From Stenotrophomonas nematodicola (GTDB lineage: Bacteria; Pseudomonadota; Gammaproteobacteria; Xanthomonadales; Xanthomonadaceae): 64,000 nucleotides of DNA. The position numbers and the translations under genes are program-made. The notes beneath the pieces were generated by a model. The model did no database searches and was not told the DNA's origin. It saw nothing but the letters and a program-made list of their open reading frames with translations. Numbering within the stretch: position 1 is the first letter of the stretch; the number at the start of each line of letters is the position of its first letter. This document shows, piece after piece, positions 9,247-18,168 of this stretch. Location: contig NZ_WIAY01000002.1 of the NCBI RefSeq assembly GCF_009467805.1, positions 496,001-560,000 on the forward strand. The letters are read 5' to 3'.

Positions 9247-10431
9247 TCACAGGCGCCAGGTCAGGTCGCCGAGCAGGAATGCGGCCTCGAACGTCACATC
9301 GCGCTGGAAGCCCATCACCTGGAAGCGCTCACCCATTTCTGTGGGCAGGGTGAGTTTCTTGACCTGGTCGCGCAGGCGCACGCGCCCGATCTCGTCGGTG
9401 CGCGCCTCCGCCTTCTCCAGCAGCCCGTCCAGGCCGTTGCCGAGCAGGAAACTGGCCTGCGTGCAGTAGCCGGCAAGCTCGAACCCCGCCCCGGTGCCGG
9501 CCTCGGCCAGCGCGGTGAAATCCACCGACGCGGTCAGGTCCTGCAGGCCCGGCCAGCGGTAGACATCGTTGTGGACGTGGTGGCGGTAGAACGCGCGCAT
9601 CGTGCCGTCGTCGCGCTCGTCCTGGTAGAACTCGTTGCGCGGATAGCCGTAATCCACGAACAGCATCGCGCCACGCTTGAGGCCGCCGGCCACCGCCTGG
9701 ATCCAGTACGGCAGCTGCGGCAGCAGCTCGGACCGGTAACCGTCGGCGAAGGGCTTTTCGCGGTAGGCCTCCACGTGCCGCACGGCCGCACCGAGCAGCG
9801 CGTCGGCTGGCTGCGCACCGCGCACGAACGCGCCCTGCGCGTCCAGCTCCACGGTTTCCTCGTAAATCATGCCGTCCTTGGCCAGGAAACGCGGCGTGGG
9901 CAGCGCATCGATCACCTCGTTGGCGAACACCATGCCTTCCCAGTCGTCGTCGAACGGCCCGTCCAGCCATTCCACCAGCGCGAACAGCGGCGGTACCAGC
10001 GCCTTTTCCAGGCGTTCGCGCTGGCGCTCGCGCAGGTCCGCGCTGGGCTCCAGGATCGCGTAGCGGTCCGGCAGCGCATCCAGCTCCAGCATGCGCTTGA
10101 GCAGGATCTCGGCGAACGCGCCGCTGCCGCCGCCCAGTTCCAGGAACCGCGCCTGCGGGCCGAGCTGCTGCATCACCGGCGCGACCGCGTTGGCCACGGT
10201 GGCGGCGAACAACGAGCCGATTTCCGGCGAGGTGGTGAAATCGCCGGCGCTGCCGAACTTGCTGGCGCCGGCGCTGTAGTAGCCCCACCCGGGGGCGTAC
10301 AGGCTCAGCTCCATGAAGCGCGCGAACGGCATGGCACCGCCATTGGCGAGGATTTCCTCACGCAGGGCGGCGGCCAGCGTCTCGCTGTGGGCCAGGGCGT
10401 CGGACTCGGGAAGGGGCAGTGGGGAATGCAT
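9247..10431 (-). CDS. MidA/NDUFAF7-family SAM-dependent methyltransferase
   Basis: 394 residues. The SAM-binding motif FLELGGGSGAFAEILL is followed by AILEPSADLRERQ and FANEVIDALP, the hallmark of COG1565/MidA proteins, whose mitochondrial relative methylates an arginine of complex I. The N-terminus (MPFARFMELSLYAPGWGYYS) also fits. I place the start at 10431 (MHSPLPLP) instead of the frame opening at 10464, because this clears the divergent folM promoter region. The bacterial substrate is unknown. The gene is divergent from folM and leads into the VanZ gene. Confidence 0.85.
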   Translation of the reverse strand: MHSPLPLPESDALAHSETLAAALREEILANGGAMPFARFMELSLYAPGWGYYSAGASKFGSAGDFTTSPEIGSLFAATVANAVAPVMQQLGPQARFLELGGGSGAFAEILLKRMLELDALPDRYAILEPSADLRERQRERLEKALVPPLFALVEWLDGPFDDDWEGMVFANEVIDALPTPRFLAKDGMIYEETVELDAQGAFVRGAQPADALLGAAVRHVEAYREKPFADGYRSELLPQLPYWIQAVAGGLKRGAMLFVDYGYPRNEFYQDERDDGTMRAFYRHHVHNDVYRWPGLQDLTASVDFTALAEAGTGAGFELAGYCTQASFLLGNGLDGLLEKAEARTDEIGRVRLRDQVKKLTLPTEMGERFQVMGFQRDVTFEAAFLLGDLTWRL

Positions 10432-10487
10432 GGCGCGGGCGATTGCGGTGACAATGCACAGCATAGCCGAGCAGGGAGTTACCCCCG

Positions 10488-11225
10488 ATGACCGACACCG
10501 CGCCCGTGGCGCTGATCACCGGCAGTGCGCGCCGGATCGGCGCGGCTATCGCCCGCCAGTTCCATGCCTGCGGCTGGTCGGTGGTGCTGCACGCCCATAC
10601 CTCCACCGCCGAGCTGCAGCAGATGGCCTTCGACCTTGACATGCTGCGCCCCGGCAGCGTGCTGGCCCTGCAGGCCGACCTGCGCGATGCCGACGCCCTG
10701 CCCGACCTGGTCGAGCAGACCGTGGCGCAGTTCGGGCGGCTCGACGCGCTGGTCAACAACGCCTCCAACTTCTACCCCACCCTGCTCGGCCAGATCACCG
10801 CCGAGCACTGGGACGACCTGTTCGCGGTCAACGCGCGCGCGCCGCTGCTGCTGGCCCAGGCCGCCGCGCCGCAGCTGCGCCGCCACCAGGGCAGCATCGT
10901 CAACCTGACCGATCTGCACGGTACCCAGCCGATGCGCGACCATCCGGTCTACAGCGCGGCCAAGGCGGCACTGGAAATGGTCACCCGGTCACTGGCGCTG
11001 GAACTGGCCCCCAAGGTCCGGGTCAACGCGGTGGCGCCCGGCGCGATCCTCTGGCCCGAGCAGGGCAAGGACGATTTCGCGCAGCAGGCGCTGCTGGCCC
11101 GCACGCCACTGGCCCGCACCGGCACCGTGGAGGAGATCGCCGAAGCCGTGTACTGGCTGGTCAGCGACGCCCCGTTCATCACCGGCCACACCCTGCGTGT
11201 GGATGGCGGCCGCCAGCTCACCTGA
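10488..11225 (+). CDS. folM: Pteridine reductase (FolM-like short-chain dehydrogenase)
   Basis: 245-residue SDR. The cofactor motif TGSARRIG carries the arginine pair typical of PTR1/FolM-type NADPH enzymes; NNAS and the catalytic YSAAK follow, with the C-terminal ITGHTLRVDGG. It reduces dihydromonapterin or other pteridines in the cytoplasm. The convergent neighbour is folK (folate pathway), which supports the assignment over a generic SDR. Confidence 0.85.
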   Translation: MTDTAPVALITGSARRIGAAIARQFHACGWSVVLHAHTSTAELQQMAFDLDMLRPGSVLALQADLRDADALPDLVEQTVAQFGRLDALVNNASNFYPTLLGQITAEHWDDLFAVNARAPLLLAQAAAPQLRRHQGSIVNLTDLHGTQPMRDHPVYSAAKAALEMVTRSLALELAPKVRVNAVAPGAILWPEQGKDDFAQQALLARTPLARTGTVEEIAEAVYWLVSDAPFITGHTLRVDGGRQLT

Positions 11226-11230
11226 CATGG

Positions 11231-11254
11231 GTGCCGGTCAGCGGCCGGCCCTAC
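11231..11254 (-). repeat. SMAG/REP palindrome whose GTAG head supplies the folK stop
   Basis: On the minus strand it reads GTAGGGCCGGCCGCTGACCG and continues. The TAG at 11251-11253 is the folK stop codon, so the repeat head and the gene end coincide. It lies between convergent folM and folK. Confidence 0.75.
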
Positions 11255-11733
11255 AGCGCCACTTCCTCGAAGCGGTCGTGGTGCTGCCCATGTGCCCGCC
11301 ACAGCGTCGCCAGGTCCAGCCCGCTGACCGGGTCGATGAAGTCCGGGGCGATGTCGGCCAGCGGCTTGAGCACGAACGCGTGCTTGAGCTCGGGGCGCGG
11401 AATGCGCAGGTGGCCGGGCCCTTCCACGATCAGGTCGCCATAGAACACCACGTCGATGTCCAGGGTCCGGTCGCTGAAACGGGGGCCGCTGCGATCACGC
11501 CCGTGGGCGTCTTCCAGCGCGTGCAGCCAGGCATCCAGCGCGTCCAGCGGCAGGTCGGTCTCGATCACCACCGCGTTGTTGAGGAATGCCGGACCGTCGA
11601 AGCCGACGGCCGCCGTCCGGTAGGCCGGGGAGACGCGGATGTCGCCGAAGCGCGCGCGCAGGGCCTCCACCGCGGCGTGAAGATGCTGTTGCGGCTGCAG
11701 GTTGCTGCCCAGGCTCAGGAGCGCAGTGGTCAT
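11251..11733 (-). CDS. folK: 2-amino-4-hydroxy-6-hydroxymethyldihydropteridine pyrophosphokinase (HPPK)
   Basis: 160 residues, the usual HPPK length. LSLGSNLQPQ at the N-terminus, then GPAFLNNAVVIETDL, and RDRSGPRFSDRTLDIDVVFYGD (quoted in parts: SDRTLDIDVV carries the Mg-binding Asp pair), then IPRPELKHAFVLKPL. It transfers pyrophosphate from ATP to 6-hydroxymethyl-dihydropterin in folate synthesis. The start at 11733 (MTTALLSLG) is taken over the frame opening at 11781 because the family begins right before the LGSN motif. Confidence 0.95.
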   Translation of the reverse strand: MTTALLSLGSNLQPQQHLHAAVEALRARFGDIRVSPAYRTAAVGFDGPAFLNNAVVIETDLPLDALDAWLHALEDAHGRDRSGPRFSDRTLDIDVVFYGDLIVEGPGHLRIPRPELKHAFVLKPLADIAPDFIDPVSGLDLATLWRAHGQHHDRFEEVAL

Positions 11734-11817
11734 GGTATTCAGCGTGCGTGGGGCGAATCCACATGGTGCCGTCACGGCCACCGCATAGAATCGGGGTGCA
11801 CATCATAGGACACCGAC

Positions 11818-12552
11818 ATGACCTATTGCGTCGGCATCGAGGTGAACGAAGGCCTGGTCTTCGCCGCCGATACCCGCACCAACGCCTCGCTGGATGATGT
11901 CCGCGTCCACCGCAAGCTGCATGAGTTCGAGTTTCCGGGCGAAGCGGCCCTGGTGATCATGGCCGCCGGCAACCTGGCCACCACCCAGCTGCTGATCTCG
12001 CGGCTGCGCCGGGACGTGGAGGAGCAGCGCGCGGAAAACCTGCGGGCGTACCGGCACCTGTTCGAGGTCGCCGAGTATGTTGGCCGCGTGCTGGTCGACA
12101 GCCAGGTCAATGCCACCTCGCAGGACGCCGGCCACGATGGCATCGTCACCCACGCCACCCTGATCCTGGGCGGACAGATCGCCGGCGAGCACCCGGGCCT
12201 GTACATGATCTACCCGCTGGGCAACGCCATCGCGGCCTCGCCAGAAACCCCGTTCCTGCAGATCGGCGAGTCCAAGTACGGCAAGCCGATTCTGGACCGC
12301 ATCCTGCGCCCGCAGACCCGCCTGGAAGACGCGGCGCGCACCGCGATCGTGTCGCTGGATTCGACCATCCGCTCAAACCTGTCGGTGGGCCTGCCGATGG
12401 ACCTGGTACTGATCCGCGACGGCGACCTGCGCATCAGCCAGCGCATGCGGCTGGCCGGCGATTCGCCGTTGTATGCCGAAATCCACGGCAGCTGGTCGCA
12501 CAAACTCGAGCAGGCCGTTGCCAGCCTGCCGGCGTTTCCCTGGGAACACTGA
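11818..12552 (+). CDS. Anbu, proteasome-like peptidase (solitary)
   Basis: 244 residues beginning MTYCVGIEVNEGLVFAADTR, the typical N-terminus of Anbu (ancestral beta subunit); Thr2 would be the N-terminal nucleophile after Met removal. Later motifs IMAAGNLATTQ and GESKYGKPILDR also fit Anbu and not HslV, whose gene is separate at 61.4 kb. Anbu usually sits with genes for an alpha-E protein, a transglutaminase-like protein and an ATP-grasp-type protein. None of these adjoins it here: the neighbours are folK and a phosphorelay. It presumably forms an oligomeric cytoplasmic hydrolase; the substrate is unknown. Confidence 0.9.
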   Translation: MTYCVGIEVNEGLVFAADTRTNASLDDVRVHRKLHEFEFPGEAALVIMAAGNLATTQLLISRLRRDVEEQRAENLRAYRHLFEVAEYVGRVLVDSQVNATSQDAGHDGIVTHATLILGGQIAGEHPGLYMIYPLGNAIAASPETPFLQIGESKYGKPILDRILRPQTRLEDAARTAIVSLDSTIRSNLSVGLPMDLVLIRDGDLRISQRMRLAGDSPLYAEIHGSWSHKLEQAVASLPAFPWEH

Positions 12553-12557
12553 TGCAG

Positions 12558-12578
12558 GTACCGGCCGCTGGCCGGTAC
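12558..12578. repeat. REP-type palindrome
   Basis: GTACCGGCC, GCT, GGCCGGTAC forms a 9-bp perfect stem. It lies between the convergent Anbu and hybrid-kinase genes, 5 nt after the Anbu stop. Confidence 0.75.
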
Positions 12579-12594
12579 GCCCTTGCAGACGCCC

Positions 12595-14112
12595 TTACGC
12601 CGTCTCCAGCGCCTCGGCCACCGAGCGGAACACCTGCTGCATTTCCAGCGGCTTGCGCAGCACGTGCACGTTGATGGACGGCGGGAACACCGCCAGCGGC
12701 ACGGTCACGTCGGCTTCTTCCAGCACCAGCGCCGGCCCTCGATAGCCAAGCGACGCCATCTCGCCGAGCAGATGGCTGGCCGAGAGCAGCTTGGAGCCGG
12801 CATCGGCGATCACCAGCGCCGGCATCGCCTCCTGCTGCATCCAGCGCAGCGCGGCCGCACCGTCGGAGGCCAACTGCAGGTGGTAGCCCTGGCTGGACAA
12901 TGCGTTGCCGAGCAGGGACAGGCGCGTGGCCTCGCCGTCCACCACCAGAATCGACTGGCCGGCACCGGCAGCGATCGGCCCGTCGATGGCCTCGTGGGGG
13001 GCCGCCAGCTCCTGCATCGGCAGCAGCAGGTCGAAGCGGGTACCCACGCCGGGGACGCTGTCCACATGGATGCTGCCGTGCGCGCCTTCGACGATGCGCT
13101 TGCACGAAATCAGGCCCAGACCGGTGCCGTTGGCCTTGGTGGTGAAGAACGGATTGAACAGGTGCGACAGGGTGTCAGCGTCCATACCGGTGCCTTCGTC
13201 GGTCACCGAGATGCGCAGCCAGTCCTCGCCCTTCCCGTCCAGGTCCGCTGCCGCGCGCAGGGTCAGGCGTCCGCCGCCGGGCATGGCCTGGATCGCGTTC
13301 AACGACAGGTTCAACAGCACCTGCTGCAGTTCGGTGTAGTTGGCATCCACCGCCAGGCCTTCCTCGGCCACATCCAGCTGCAGGGTCACCTTGTCGGGGA
13401 GGTTGCTGCGCAGCAGCAGCTCGACCGCCTCGAACAGATGGGCGATGCAGATGTGCTCGCTCGGCTTGCGCGAGCCACGCACGAAGGAGAGCATCGACTC
13501 GGCCATCTCGTGGCCGCGCCGGCCGCACTCGGCGATCACGTCGGCCAGGTGGTGCAGCTGCGGGTCCTCGGTGCGGGCCTTGAGCAGGTCCGGCATGATC
13601 AGCAGCGGCTGCAGGATGTTGCGCAGGTCGTGGCTCAGCCCGGCCGCCAGCAGCGACAGGCTTTCCAGCCGCTGGGCGCGCATCAGCTCGGCTTCCACGC
13701 GCTGGCGTTCGATGCCGCTGCGCGCCTCGCGCACGGCGCGGGCCACCGCCGACGGCAGTCGCGCCGGATGGTGCTTGATGATGTAGTCGTTGGCGCCCTG
13801 GTGCAGGGCCGCCACCGCGTTTTCCTCACCCATCGTGCCGGACACGAAGATGAACGGTACATCCGGGCAGGTGGCGCGCACGATCTGCAGGGCCTCGTTG
13901 CCGGAGAAGCCGGGCATGCTCAGGTCCGAGAGCACGATGTCCGGCAGGAAGCGCTCCAGCGCCTCGCGCAGTTCATCGGCGCTCTCGACCCGCTCGAAAC
14001 TGGCCTCAAGGCCGGCATCGAGCATCTGCTCGCACATCAGTTCAGCGTCTTCCGGCGAGTCTTCGATCAGCAGGACACGCAGTGCACCCAACGCAGGGCC
14101 GGTCAGCGGCAT
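12595..14112 (-). CDS. Hybrid response regulator/histidine kinase (REC-HK-REC)
   Basis: 505 residues. A receiver domain (about 11-125; VLLIEDSPED, LSDLSMPG, FVSGT) is followed by a kinase with the H-box GLSHDLRN, N-box LNLSLNAIQA and G-boxes VTDEGTGMD and GTGLGL. A second receiver follows (about 390-500). The second receiver keeps a phosphoacceptor-position Asp (VIADAG) and the Lys (LRKP) but has VVDGE where an acidic pair is expected, so it may be a weak or pseudo-receiver. It is last in a three-gene operon, 4 nt after the single-domain regulator. Confidence 0.9.
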   Translation of the reverse strand: MPLTGPALGALRVLLIEDSPEDAELMCEQMLDAGLEASFERVESADELREALERFLPDIVLSDLSMPGFSGNEALQIVRATCPDVPFIFVSGTMGEENAVAALHQGANDYIIKHHPARLPSAVARAVREARSGIERQRVEAELMRAQRLESLSLLAAGLSHDLRNILQPLLIMPDLLKARTEDPQLHHLADVIAECGRRGHEMAESMLSFVRGSRKPSEHICIAHLFEAVELLLRSNLPDKVTLQLDVAEEGLAVDANYTELQQVLLNLSLNAIQAMPGGGRLTLRAAADLDGKGEDWLRISVTDEGTGMDADTLSHLFNPFFTTKANGTGLGLISCKRIVEGAHGSIHVDSVPGVGTRFDLLLPMQELAAPHEAIDGPIAAGAGQSILVVDGEATRLSLLGNALSSQGYHLQLASDGAAALRWMQQEAMPALVIADAGSKLLSASHLLGEMASLGYRGPALVLEEADVTVPLAVFPPSINVHVLRKPLEMQQVFRSVAEALETA

Positions 14113-14116
14113 GGGA

Positions 14117-14557
14117 TTACTCGAGTTCCGGAGCCTGGTTGATGACGGCCCAGAACTTGCCCAGGGTCTGCACTGCGCCGAAGAACTGATCCACGTCCAC
14201 CGGCTTGACGACGTAGGCGTTCACGCCCATGTCCCAGCTGCGGGCCAGATCGCTCTCCTCGCGCGAGGAGGACAGGATCACCACCGGCAGGCGCTTGAGC
14301 TCGTCGGTGCTGCGGATTTCGCGCAGCACTTCCAGGCCGTCCATGCGCGGCATCTTGATGTCCAGCAGCAGCACCGCCGGCAGACCTTCCTCGCGGTTGG
14401 CGAAGGCGCCACGACGCAGCAGGTAGTCCATCGCTTCGACGCCGTCTTCGACGTGCACGATCGGATTGGCCAGGCGGGCTTCTTTCAGCGCGTCGACCGC
14501 CATCTCGGCGTCGGCAGGGCTGTCCTCGGCAAGGAGGATGGTACGGAGTGCGGTCAT
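14117..14557 (-). CDS. Single-domain response regulator (Rcp1-like CheY)
   Basis: 146 residues, receiver domain only: LLAEDSPADAEM (acidic pair), LLLDIKMPRMDG (phosphoacceptor Asp), VILSSSREESD and VVKPVD (Lys). Long-loop CheY proteins of this kind pair with phytochrome-like kinases. Its ATG overlaps the stop of the upstream kinase (ATGA), so translation is coupled and the two are likely partners. It has no output domain, so it probably passes phosphate to, or competes with, the hybrid protein downstream. Confidence 0.92.
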   Translation of the reverse strand: MTALRTILLAEDSPADAEMAVDALKEARLANPIVHVEDGVEAMDYLLRRGAFANREEGLPAVLLLDIKMPRMDGLEVLREIRSTDELKRLPVVILSSSREESDLARSWDMGVNAYVVKPVDVDQFFGAVQTLGKFWAVINQAPELE

Positions 14558-16374
14558 GCGGCAGAGCCCTTGTTGATTGCGTCGAGTGCAGGAGGAAGGA
14601 GGAAGTGGAACGTGGCGCCCTGGTCGACCACCGACTCGGCCCAGATGCGGCCACCGTGCCGGGTCAGCACGCGGCGCACGCTGGCCAGGCCGATGCCCGT
14701 GCCTGGGTAGTCGCTGGCCTTGTGGAGCCGCTGGAACACGCCAAACAGCTTGCCGGCGTAGGCCATGTCGAAGCCGGCGCCGTTGTCGCGTACCGAGAAC
14801 AGGTGGCTGCCATCGGGCTGCAGCTTGTAGTCGATCTCGATCCGCGCCGGATCCCGGGTGGAAGAATACTTGATTGCGTTGCCCAACAGGTTCAGCCAGA
14901 CCTGCCGCATCATGTTCTCGTCGGACACGATGATCGGCAGCGGGGCGATCGACCACTCAACCTGCCGCTGGACGCCGCTGGCCTCGGCTTCGCTCTGCAG
15001 GTTGGCGTCCAGCATCGAGCGGGTGTCGGCGACCAGCGACTGCATGTCCACCGCCTGCAGGCGCATCGCCGCCCGACCCAGGCGCGAGTAGACCAGCAGG
15101 TCGTCGATCAGCGCGGCCATGCGCCGCGCCGAGTTGGAAATCACCCCGAGGTAATGCTGGGTCTTCTCGTCGGCCTCCTCGCCCAGGTGGCGGGTGAGCT
15201 TGTCCGAGAAGCCGGCGACATGCCGCAACGGCGCGCGCAGATCATGCGAGACCGAATAGCTGAATGCTTCCAGTTCGCGATTGACCTCCGACACCTGCTC
15301 GACCTTGCCTTCCAGCTGGCGGTTCAGTTCCTCCACGCGCTGCTGTACCGCACGCTGCACGGTGACATCGCTGACGGTCATCAGGACGACTTCGTCGTCC
15401 TTGTCCGGCAGCGGCATGCGCCGCGCGTTGATCAGCATCGTGCGCGACACGTCGTCCGCCGTGCGCTGCTCGTGTTCGTAGTCCCACAGTTCGCGGCCAC
15501 GCACCAGCACATCGGTCAGGCGCTGGCGCACCACCGCGTCCTTCCAGGCGCCATCGCCGACGGTGTCCAGCGCCATGCCGTCGGGCGAATCGGCCTCATC
15601 CAGACCGTACAGCTCGGCAAAGGCCGGGTTGTGCATCTGCACGCGCAGCTGGCGATCCAGCAGCACGATGGGTTCGCGCACCGTATGCAGCACCGAGGCC
15701 GCGCGTGCGGCCGAGCGCAGCGACTGCCGTTCGGCATTGAGGCGGTGGCCGATCTGCCGGTGCAGCAGCCACAGCACCAGGCCCAGCAGCAGCAGCTGCA
15801 CGATCAGCGCGCTCCACGAGATAATGTCGCTCTGCCGCTGTTGCTTGACGAGGTTCGCGGTCCGCTGGGCGAGCAGATTCTCCTCGTGCTTCTGCAGGTC
15901 TTCGACCAGGTTGCGGATCGGGTAGCGGGTGGTCATGTCCTGAACCAGCTGGCGCTGGTCGGAGGTCGGCGAGGAGCGCGCCAACTGTTTGGCCAGCTCC
16001 ATGCGCCGTTCCAGCATGGACTCGATGCGGCCGATGCGCACCAGCTGGTCGGGGTTGTCCTGGGTCAGCATCGCCAACTTGGACAACCGGGTGGGGATGT
16101 CGTTGGTCTGGGCCATGCGCTCGCGCAGCCCGGGCGCGTCGATGCCCTTGGACATCGTCAGCGCGGCCGATTCCACGTCGCGGACGTCGGCCTGCAGCTG
16201 GTACAGCGCAACGCCCACCTGCTGGGTATGACTCACCCACTCCATCGCATTGGCGTTTTCCTGTTGCAGCTTGCGCTGCGTCAGCCACGGCACCACGATG
16301 ATGGCGATCGCCGCCAGTCCCAGTGCTGGCAAGCGCCAGCGATCCCAGATTTCATCACTGAAAACCAGTGCCAT
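14554..16374 (-). CDS. Membrane histidine kinase (CHASE3-like sensor, PAS, HisKA, HATPase)
   Basis: 606 residues. TM1 (about 17-33) and TM2 (about 187-205) flank a helical extracytoplasmic region of CHASE3 type. A PAS domain follows (about 225-340; PIVLLDRQLRVQMHNPAF), then a coiled linker, the HisKA box SYSVSHDLRAPLRH with His377, and an ATPase domain (N-box LLGNAIKY, DNGAGFD, GTGIGLA). It is the first gene of the phosphorelay operon. The signal is not evident from the sequence. Confidence 0.92.
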   Translation of the reverse strand: MALVFSDEIWDRWRLPALGLAAIAIIVVPWLTQRKLQQENANAMEWVSHTQQVGVALYQLQADVRDVESAALTMSKGIDAPGLRERMAQTNDIPTRLSKLAMLTQDNPDQLVRIGRIESMLERRMELAKQLARSSPTSDQRQLVQDMTTRYPIRNLVEDLQKHEENLLAQRTANLVKQQRQSDIISWSALIVQLLLLGLVLWLLHRQIGHRLNAERQSLRSAARAASVLHTVREPIVLLDRQLRVQMHNPAFAELYGLDEADSPDGMALDTVGDGAWKDAVVRQRLTDVLVRGRELWDYEHEQRTADDVSRTMLINARRMPLPDKDDEVVLMTVSDVTVQRAVQQRVEELNRQLEGKVEQVSEVNRELEAFSYSVSHDLRAPLRHVAGFSDKLTRHLGEEADEKTQHYLGVISNSARRMAALIDDLLVYSRLGRAAMRLQAVDMQSLVADTRSMLDANLQSEAEASGVQRQVEWSIAPLPIIVSDENMMRQVWLNLLGNAIKYSSTRDPARIEIDYKLQPDGSHLFSVRDNGAGFDMAYAGKLFGVFQRLHKASDYPGTGIGLASVRRVLTRHGGRIWAESVVDQGATFHFLLPPALDAINKGSAA

Positions 16375-16516
16375 AGTCCCTCGTCAGCTCACTGTGCCGT
16401 GACTGGCCATGCGCACCCGCGGCAGGCCGTCAAGCGCGCCACACCTGCGGTGGCGGAATGGCCAATATACCGCAGCCCATGTGTGAATACGGTGGTGGAC
16501 CGGGCTGATGAACGCA

Positions 16517-16545
16517 TAAAAAAGGGCGCGCCGGATGGCGCGCCC
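16517..16545 (-). terminator. Terminator for the BON-domain gene
   Basis: On the minus strand a 9-bp stem of GGGCGCGCC/GGCGCGCCC with a 4-nt loop is followed by TTTTTT. It lies 28 nt past the BON gene stop. Confidence 0.85.
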
Positions 16546-16572
16546 CCTCGGGTGCGGGGATGTACCGGCCAA

Positions 16573-16941
16573 TCAGCGGGCAGCGGCCACCTTCAGTGCG
16601 CTGGCATCGACGCGCTTGACGCCTTTGATGCCCTGGGTCACGCGGACGGCCTTGTCATGCTCGGCCTGGCTGGCCACGGTGCCACTGAGGGTGACAACAC
16701 CGTTGACGGTCTCCACCTTCACTTCGGTGCCGGGGACGTTCTTGCTGGTCAGCAGGTCGGCCTTGACCTTGGTGGTGATCCAGCTGTCGGTCACCGGTTC
16801 GGCGGAGTCATGGGTGTCGGCATGGGTCATCGCCGCCGCGTCGGTGCTCTTGGGCGGGGTCTTGGCCATGACCGAGGACGTGCCCAGCACCATACCGAAG
16901 GCCAGCGAAGCAGCAAGCAGATTACGGGTAGTAAGGGTCAT
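16573..16941 (-). CDS. BON-domain periplasmic protein (OsmY-like)
   Basis: 122 residues: a signal peptide (TRNLLAASLAFGMVLGTSSVMA) and one BON domain (about 53-118; DSWITTKVKADLL, then VNGVVTLSGTVAS). AGGAG lies about 13 nt upstream of the ATG. BON domains bind membranes or partners; OsmY-type proteins are periplasmic and stress-induced. It has its own terminator and is divergent from the oxidoreductase gene. Confidence 0.9.
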   Translation of the reverse strand: MTLTTRNLLAASLAFGMVLGTSSVMAKTPPKSTDAAAMTHADTHDSAEPVTDSWITTKVKADLLTSKNVPGTEVKVETVNGVVTLSGTVASQAEHDKAVRVTQGIKGVKRVDASALKVAAAR

Positions 16942-17115
16942 CTCGGATGTCTCCTGCGGGTTGGTGGGCCCAGTGTCGATGCAGCGCCGTGTGCAGCACG
17001 TCGCCGCGGCATAACGCTGCTGTGAACCGCTCAGCTTCCTGCACCGCCGTTCAGATTTCCGTGCGTCATGCGCAGCCGGTACGCTCTGCATTCCCCCTGC
17101 TTCGTGGAGTGCGAC

Positions 17116-18159
17116 ATGGCCACCGCGTTGAATATCGGGCTGATCGGCTACGGACTGGCCGGACGCGTGTTCCATGCGCCGTTGATCCGGCACACGCCCG
17201 GCCTGGTGCTGCACGGCATTGCCAGTTCGCGGCGCGACCAACTGCTGCGCGAGTTCACCGACGTGCGCATCTGCGCCGATCCGCAGCAGCTGTTCGATGA
17301 TCCCGCGGTGGATGGCGTGGTGATCGCCACGCCGAACGACACCCACGCGCCGCTGGCCCATGCCGCGCTGGCCGCAGGCAAGCATGTACTGGTGGACAAG
17401 CCGTTCGCGCTGTCGGTGGCCGAGGCCGACGCCCTGCTGCAGGCGGGGCTCGCCGCCGAGCGCGTCATCACCGTATTCCACAACCGCCGCTACGACGCCG
17501 ATTTCCTGACCCTGCGCCAGCAGGTGGCCGAAGGCTGTCTGGGCGAGATCGCCGAGTGCCACTCGCATTTCGACCGATACCGGCCGCAGGTACGCGACCG
17601 CTGGCGCGAAGGCGACGGCCCCGGTGCCGGGTTGTGGATGGACCTGGGCCCGCACCTGCTCGACCAGATGCTGCAGCTGTTCGGCTGGCCGCAGGCGATC
17701 AGCGTGGATCTGCTGGCGCAGCGCGCGCACGCGCGCAGCGACGACTACGTCCATGCCGTGCTGCATTACCCGCGACACCGCGCGATTCTGCACGCCGGCT
17801 CGCTGGTGGCCGCCGGCACGCCGCGCTTTGCCGTGCATGGCAGCGCCGGCAGCTGGGTCAAGGAAGGGCGCGATGTGCAGGAAGACCAGCTGCGCCGCGG
17901 CATCGCGCCCGGTGCCCCGGGCTGGGGCATCGACCCGGTGCATGGACACCGGGTGGTGGTCGATGCCGAAGGGCACGCGCACCGCAGCAGCGTGGACAAC
18001 CTGCCGGGCGACTACCGCGCCTGCTACGCCGCCTTCCGCGACGCGATGCTGGGCCAGGGCGAACCGCCGGTCACCGCCGCGCAGGTGATGCAGGTGATGC
18101 GCCTGCTCGATGCCGGCCAGCGCAGCGCCGCGCACGGCGCGCGCATCGCCCTGGAGTGA
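17116..18159 (+). CDS. Gfo/Idh/MocA-family NAD(P)-dependent oxidoreductase
   Basis: 347 residues. The Rossmann motif IGLIGYGLAGRVFHAPL is followed by the catalytic DKPFALS (E/D-K-P) and a C-terminal domain with RYRPQVRDRWRE and GLWMDLGPHLLDQ, as in the YdgJ/YhhX/IolW (scyllo-inositol dehydrogenase) branch. GGAG precedes the ATG at 17116. It acts on a sugar or inositol in the cytoplasm; the substrate is not determinable. It is convergent with the 6-phosphogluconate dehydrogenase gene (9-nt gap). Confidence 0.88.
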   Translation: MATALNIGLIGYGLAGRVFHAPLIRHTPGLVLHGIASSRRDQLLREFTDVRICADPQQLFDDPAVDGVVIATPNDTHAPLAHAALAAGKHVLVDKPFALSVAEADALLQAGLAAERVITVFHNRRYDADFLTLRQQVAEGCLGEIAECHSHFDRYRPQVRDRWREGDGPGAGLWMDLGPHLLDQMLQLFGWPQAISVDLLAQRAHARSDDYVHAVLHYPRHRAILHAGSLVAAGTPRFAVHGSAGSWVKEGRDVQEDQLRRGIAPGAPGWGIDPVHGHRVVVDAEGHAHRSSVDNLPGDYRACYAAFRDAMLGQGEPPVTAAQVMQVMRLLDAGQRSAAHGARIALE

Positions 18160-18168
18160 ACCGCCGGC

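Noticed and set aside
14548..17025. 825-codon plus-strand frame over the phosphorelay kinase and BON gene
   Set aside because: Antisense to two well-supported genes on the minus strand; no recognisable domains.
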